Origin: Beroe ovata
Lineage: Eukaryota; Ctenophora; Nuda; Beroida; Beroidae
Length of the DNA stretch: 10,957 bases
NCBI GenBank assembly: GCA_946803715.1
Contig: CAMPET010000066.1
Coordinates: forward strand, 2,875-13,831
Direction: 5' to 3'
The translations under genes were made by a program, and so were the position numbers. Below the pieces are notes generated by a model. It made no database searches. It saw only the letters and a list, made by a program, of their open reading frames with translations, and was not told the origin of the DNA. Of the stretch, positions 7,012-10,957 are shown piece after piece (within the stretch, counting starts at the first letter, position 1; each line of letters begins with the position of its first letter).

Positions 7012-8234
7012 CTATTGAATGTGGTAACTGAGTTTATGTAATGTGTGTTTGTGCCTGCGTCGCGATGTTGACAATGACACGAAAAGGGGTGTCAAAGTGG
7101 CGTTAGACAAACGTGTAGCACATGTTTAGAGATTGAACGAGGGGGATAAAGGTCGGAATACCACATTGCTGCATATCCTGTGCTTCGATCCGAATGACTA
7201 ATTCTGCAGTTTATTGAATTTAAAATGCGGATATATTATTCGATCGATTATCTTAAACAGAGAATAATAAATCCTCTAGTATAATAGGATTTTATGCACT
7301 GTGCCTCGTTAACTTAGGATCATGATTCTCGAATAATTATGTTCAATTCAAATTATTAATCCCATCTTTAGCCAAGACTATACAGAACTATTCCAGTTGA
7401 GGGCAGCATCCCATGACTGATGGCATGTTTCATGGATATTTTGCACGGGCAATAAACCTATATTCTCACAACAACGCCTACACGAAAACGTGAGTGAATA
7501 CCTATTCCACGAGAATTTTGCTAGCCGATTTGAAGATTACCCAATCCTTATTCTCTACTGCGATCAATAACCGGAATAAAACCTTCAGGTCTCGCAGGAA
7601 ATGTTGGTAATGAACTTGGAAACGACTGATAAATGAAAGAAGAGAAGTTCTCAAGATGAAGAATGAGTAAGTTTTGATTTTAAATTCAAATTGTTTAAAA
7701 CACCAAAATAGGAAACATGATTCGGTAGGCAAACGAAAATATCCGCGATTTCTTCAATTTCGGAAAACCGTTACCAAGATAACTATCCTATCGATTAGAA
7801 TTGTGTTGTAAACCATACTCTTTGTCACTGGATACCGCACACACGCACATACTGTATACAATAATGATGAAGCTGAAAGAAAATGATTCGATTACACGAC
7901 GTAAGTATTAAGTATTTCCATGGCGCGAGCTGGATGGAAGGATGAGCATTGAAATGAATATGTTCTGCTGGGTATCCCAGCAACCACTCAAACGATGATC
8001 CCCCCTATTGGCATGCATGTGTCATGGTGCCAATTAACAATGGAGAGAGAGGAGAGCAGAATATGTCATAAATTAGCCTGTTCAGCAGCCCCACGCTAGC
8101 TGTCAGCCAGGAGCAGGAATTAGGTTTCAGAGATGAGAAACAACTGCGTGTTTTAGCACAGGTGTGTGTATATCTGATATGTGTCCTATGATGTGTGTGG
8201 TGTTTCAATGATGTCCATTGAGTGTCCTCCTCAT

Positions 8235-8248
8235 GTTACTATGGTAAC
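8235..8248. promoter_or_regulatory. RFX X-box-like palindrome
   Basis: GTTACT-AT-GGTAAC matches RYYNYY-N(2)-RRNRAC. It is isolated, 0.7 kb beyond the Gag stop codon and 1.2 kb upstream of the first visible exon of the - strand gene. A functional role is not shown. Confidence 0.35.
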
Positions 8249-8698
8249 AGTTCCTGAGAGCTAAATACATGCTCTCAAGTGAAGTTAGTGTGATACCCAG
8301 CTGGATTCTTAGCAAGTATCTCTAACAATTCTAATGGAACTAATTTCCACACGCCATGGGTACTTATACTTATAGCTGTGAGGGTGTTGTGTGTTTGATG
8401 GACATTGTGGTAAGTGGTAACATGGTATGAGTATAAGTAATAATTATGGCAATGGTCCATGTAAGGATAGGAGTTAAGGGAGGAGAATTTTGAATCTTGA
8501 TAGGCATTGGGCAAAAACAAAATCGATACATCACGGAAATACACAAAATTTACAGGAAGTCATGTAAACAAAAACTGTACTGACTACTGTCATGCAAAAA
8601 ACCGTTTACCCGGAGTAAAAATAACCTTGTATTTGACAATGACGCAAGATGGAATACTGTAATCTGAGAGAGGAAGATAACACCAACAGAATCCAGCA

Positions 8699-8721
8699 AT
8701 AAAATATGCGGCATATTTTAT
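8699..8721. repeat. Near-perfect palindrome with 11-bp arms
   Basis: ataaaatatgc and gcatattttat are exact inverted repeats separated by a single g at 8710. It lies about 230 bp beyond the Gag stop codon. Confidence 0.8.
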
Positions 8722-8952
8722 GAGCATGTCATTATGCGAGTAGGTGCTACGTCATGCAGATTCATCAAGCAGGTCCTAATGGGGTTCATGCCCCCTTCGA
8801 TCTTCATTCTTTGATCTGGTTATGTTGGCAGTATTAATCACATTTCTGATTTCTACGACAGATGTCTTATCTGATCTACCGCTCAATAAACTTTGGCGCT
8901 ACATATTTACAATTTGTACACACTGACATTTCCTCATCCCCTCCTTATTGTT

Positions 8953-10203
8953 CTATCGTCTCCTGTAGTCCTTAGTTCGGGTAGCCTCCGCTATTTTCAG
9001 CAGATCTGTCAGCGGCTTTGCCTCCCTCCTATTCTGCATCCATCCCGCCTCCATGACCTTCACTCTCACTCCATCATCATAAATACCACTAACGAATTTC
9101 CACGCCACTTTTCGGTTCAGTTCAGTCTGGCTATCCCCATCATATGCCTCGCTTGCCAGCACTCTCAGAGTGGACATGAAGTCGTGGAATGACTCCTGCG
9201 ATCCCTGGGACCTCTGTTCAAACTGGAGGATGCTCAGCTCCACAGCTTGGATACTCATATACCGATCCTTGAGCTTACTTAGTATCTTGTCATCGTGCCG
9301 GGTCCACGATTGGTTCATGGAGCTCTCGAAACTGACATAGCTGTACGGGTCCCCTGCCAGAGCCATCTTCACCTTGTCAGCCCGATAGCTGGGACTGTCC
9401 CAGCCCTTCATCCGGTTAGATATGTTAATCTCCTTCACCATTTTGTACCGTTCAATGAAGCTACGGAGTGCTTTCGAACTGTAATCACCGTTCTTCCCGA
9501 AATACATATCCATTTTCTCCTCTTTTCCCGTATTATTGAACACAACTGTCGACCGATGTGACGGTTTCGACGTCGACTTGGACGTCTTCGTTGTTGTTTT
9601 GGGTTTTGTCGTGCTTTTCTTCACTTTTACCCCATTATCGCTAGAACTATCACTACTACTACTCCTACTACTCGTACTACTCTTGGATGAGCTGTCGCTG
9701 CTCTTGCTGCTCTGCGAGGGACTCCGTAGAGGAGTCCGACTGGTTTTCTTGACGGGCGGAGCAGACTGCAACACGACCCCCTGCTCCTTGGTCTGGGTAC
9801 TCCTACTTGTCAATGACTTGCTGTCAGGCGAGGAGCGCTTCCTCTGATCGGGTTTGTAACCGTTAGTACCGACCTGTTCGTTATGAGTTAATCTATCGAA
9901 TGTCTGGGTTTGGTAGAACCAGTCCACATCCGGGTGTATATCCGTCTCTCCGTCCACGTGGAGCTTGTCCTTGACTAGGATCATCTTCTGCATATCGAAC
10001 ATCACCTCCCCGTTCAGATCATTGAGTTTCTCCTTGTTCCGCTCAACGCGGTTAGCTATCGTCTCAGCCCGGAGAGATGCGTTCGACTGACGCTCCAGTT
10101 TCTCTACCTTAGTCGTGAGGTCCTGATTTTCGCGGAGCAACCGTTTCACGTTGTCGTGCACCTCATCCAACTTCTCACCATCTGACAACCTCAACTTGTC
10201 CAT
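8953..10203 (-). CDS. Retrotransposon-type Gag (capsid) protein, 416 residues, no pol
   Basis: A single uninterrupted 416-codon frame, far longer than any other here. Residues 12-39 show a clean heptad a/d series (V15, V19, L22, N26, L29, V33, L36), a parallel coiled coil with Asn at a core position. Residues about 155-215 are Ser-, Lys- and Thr-rich. From about 225 to 410 the sequence has the look of the Retrotrans_gag capsid domain of Ty3/gypsy elements, including QGSQESFHDFMSTL at 333-346, which fits the major homology region QGxxE...F...L. It ends in RRR with no CCHC zinc knuckle. No protease, reverse transcriptase or integrase follows. The ATG at 10203 has AAG before and G after, a good context. 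The frame continues 19 codons further upstream to TAG at 10263-10261. It could be a gag-only element or a domesticated capsid gene. Confidence 0.85.
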   Translation of the reverse strand: MDKLRLSDGEKLDEVHDNVKRLLRENQDLTTKVEKLERQSNASLRAETIANRVERNKEKLNDLNGEVMFDMQKMILVKDKLHVDGETDIHPDVDWFYQTQTFDRLTHNEQVGTNGYKPDQRKRSSPDSKSLTSRSTQTKEQGVVLQSAPPVKKTSRTPLRSPSQSSKSSDSSSKSSTSSRSSSSDSSSDNGVKVKKSTTKPKTTTKTSKSTSKPSHRSTVVFNNTGKEEKMDMYFGKNGDYSSKALRSFIERYKMVKEINISNRMKGWDSPSYRADKVKMALAGDPYSYVSFESSMNQSWTRHDDKILSKLKDRYMSIQAVELSILQFEQRSQGSQESFHDFMSTLRVLASEAYDGDSQTELNRKVAWKFVSGIYDDGVRVKVMEAGWMQNRREAKPLTDLLKIAEATRTKDYRRR

Positions 10204-10263
10204 CTTATCTATGCCCGGATTGTAGCCGTGTGCCTGTCGGGAAGCGTTGTGCCGTGGTTCCTA

Positions 10264-10829
10264 CTAGGTCATGTTCAATATCTAGGGGTCAGTGAGTCAT
10301 TTTGTCATAATATTAGCGGCCTATCAATGAATGTTATCATCGATAACGATCAACTGTATGAAAAGAATCAGAAGAGTCGCAAACAAATGCATGCACAACC
10401 AGAGTTGGTGCCATAATAATATGTGTAACCCAATCTAAATGCAGAATGTTACTAAATTTCGCTCACATAATAGATTGGTGTGACTGTGATTGCCACTTAA
10501 TTCGGTTACAAATTGTGCGTCATTGATTGGATCACGATATTCAAACCCGCCATCAGCCCTGCACAGACAATTGTAGCCTAAAATAAGGATAATTGGCATT
10601 CAACCAATCTAACTCAATAAATCTAACTCAAAGACGAACCTCGGTTAGGAAACCTTAACCGATATGAGTCTAAAGTTAAAATCGAGTGATATCAATCTGA
10701 AAACACATTTCTTATCTCCTGGCAAAGGAACAGGGATCATTATTTTGGATTTTTGCATTTCTAAATGGTCGCTGTATATTTCTATTTATGGTTTTCCCCT
10801 CCACCCCACATATGATTATGTATACTCAC
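10264..10829. other. Gag 5' flank or intron, no supported gene
   Basis: AT-rich sequence with stops in all frames. It contains a short direct repeat of atctaactcaa near 10605-10630 and the hairpin at 10641. No LTR or tRNA-like primer-binding site is recognisable by eye. Confidence 0.4.
10641..10662. repeat. Small inverted repeat
   Basis: tcggttagg and ccttaaccga form a hairpin with one bulged base and a short A-rich loop. Confidence 0.5.
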
Positions 10830-10850
10830 AAGATCGCCTCCCCTAAACAT
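10830..10850 (-). CDS. Candidate short 5' exon of the Gag gene
   Basis: ATG at 10850-10848 opens MFRGGDL, followed directly by cttGTGAGTATAC, a good donor at 10829. Splicing to the AG at 10262-10261 would join phase 0 to the 19-codon extension upstream of the Gag Met (EPRHNASRQAHGYNPGIDK). The intron would be 569 nt. The acceptor has a poor pyrimidine tract, so this is tentative. Confidence 0.25.
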
Positions 10851-10858
10851 ACTGGATG

Positions 10859-10915
10859 CTGATACAGGGTTGGATATCGGAGTACAAACTACTGGTTACC
10901 GACTCCATGTATCAG
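10859..10915. repeat. Nested inverted repeat
   Basis: The outer arms ctgataca (10859-10866) and tgtatcag (10908-10915) are exact complements. Inner arms ggagt and actcc pair inside them. It lies just upstream of the candidate Gag 5' exon in the - strand sense. Confidence 0.5.
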
Positions 10916-10938
10916 TATACTGCCATTACATTACCGCA

Positions 10939-10957
10939 TGTGTGTGTGTGTGTGTGT
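10939..10957. repeat. (TG)n microsatellite at the window edge
   Basis: At least nine TG dinucleotides run to the end of the window, so the true length is unknown. Confidence 0.95.

Larger units (their letters stand above)
7012..8952. other. Spacer without a supported gene
   Basis: AT-rich sequence with stops in all frames except short open stretches. It contains an X-box-like site at 8235, a 23-bp palindrome at 8699 and a weak 7-bp-stem inverted repeat at 7269-7292. It may hold promoters or unseen 5' exons of the - strand gene ending at 4892, and the 3' flank of the Gag gene. Confidence 0.5.

Noticed and set aside
7502-7732. Possible - strand exon (VHYQHFLRDLKVLFRLLIA region)
   Set aside because: The stretch looks coding in composition, but the only good donor (gaatag|gtattc) follows an in-frame stop and no phase-compatible partner exon is seen.
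7864-7900. Possible + strand first exon MMKLKENDSITR ending at a strong gtaagt donor
   Set aside because: The donor is good, but no downstream + strand exon is seen and 12 codons are too few to support a call.
8005-8208. 67-codon - strand ORF, His/Thr-rich at its start
   Set aside because: It depends on a short TG/CA-rich stretch, with no splice context or domain.
8275-8544. 89-codon ORF after Gag, tested as a pol remnant
   Set aside because: It is Tyr/His-rich low-complexity sequence with no protease, reverse transcriptase or integrase motif.
8830-8905. Possible solo LTR on the + strand (TGTTGGC ... AATAAA ... CTACA)
   Set aside because: It has TG...CA ends and an AATAAA, but no second copy, no target-site duplication and the wrong orientation relative to Gag.
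8900-8930. CTNC peptide in a shifted frame just after Gag, tested as a zinc knuckle
   Set aside because: It follows a stop in its own frame and lacks the His and last Cys of CX2CX4HX4C.
9536-9847. Leu-rich + strand ORF resembling a membrane protein
   Set aside because: It is the complement of the Ser-rich stretch of Gag (Ser codons read as Leu/Val in antisense) and has no other support. The + strand ORFs at 8893-9192 and 9295-9561 are also antisense shadows of Gag.

Overview
The window looks like nuclear DNA of an animal. Coding sequence is split into short exons with GT...AG introns of about 135-190 nt, there is a long satellite array, and a retrotransposon-type Gag gene is present. Compact introns, AT-rich spacers and RFX X-box palindromes would fit an early-branching or marine invertebrate (sponge, placozoan, cnidarian or tunicate-like), but I cannot name the taxon. 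No tRNA, rRNA, CRISPR or bacterial-type operon is visible.

Layout. Positions 1-3330 are a tandem satellite with a monomer of about 544 bp. Two monomer types alternate to make a higher-order unit of 1088 bp, and the later monomers are mosaics of the two types. Directly after the array, on the + strand, come the last three exons of a single-pass membrane protein (3423-3560, 3732-3843, 4030-4190). Exons further 5' must lie beyond or left of the array, so the satellite probably sits in an intron or just upstream of this gene. A three-copy minisatellite and a possible ATTAAA poly(A) signal follow its stop codon.

Convergent to it, on the - strand, is a five-exon gene (6936 or 7011 down to 4892) whose phases all agree and give a 294-residue basic protein that I do not recognise. 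It has an N-terminal charged helix, a Ser-rich linker and an SV40-like nuclear localisation motif. One intron is largely made of X-box/GGAAGT repeats. Another starts with three tandem copies of the 5' splice-site segment.

Positions 7012-8952 hold no gene I can support, only AT-rich spacer with one more X-box and one near-perfect palindrome. On the - strand, 8953-10203 encodes a 416-residue Gag/capsid protein with an N-terminal coiled coil, a Ser/Lys-rich middle and a Ty3/gypsy-type capsid domain carrying a major homology region. No zinc knuckle, protease or polymerase is nearby. It is either a gag-only element or a captured capsid gene, and a possible spliced 5' exon at 10830-10850 favours the second reading weakly. 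The rest, to 10957, holds small inverted repeats and a terminal (TG)n run.

The strongest calls are the satellite, the Gag ORF and the internal splice structure of the two spliced genes. Functions of the spliced genes are not known from the sequence. All exon joins are read by eye from splice consensus and reading phase.
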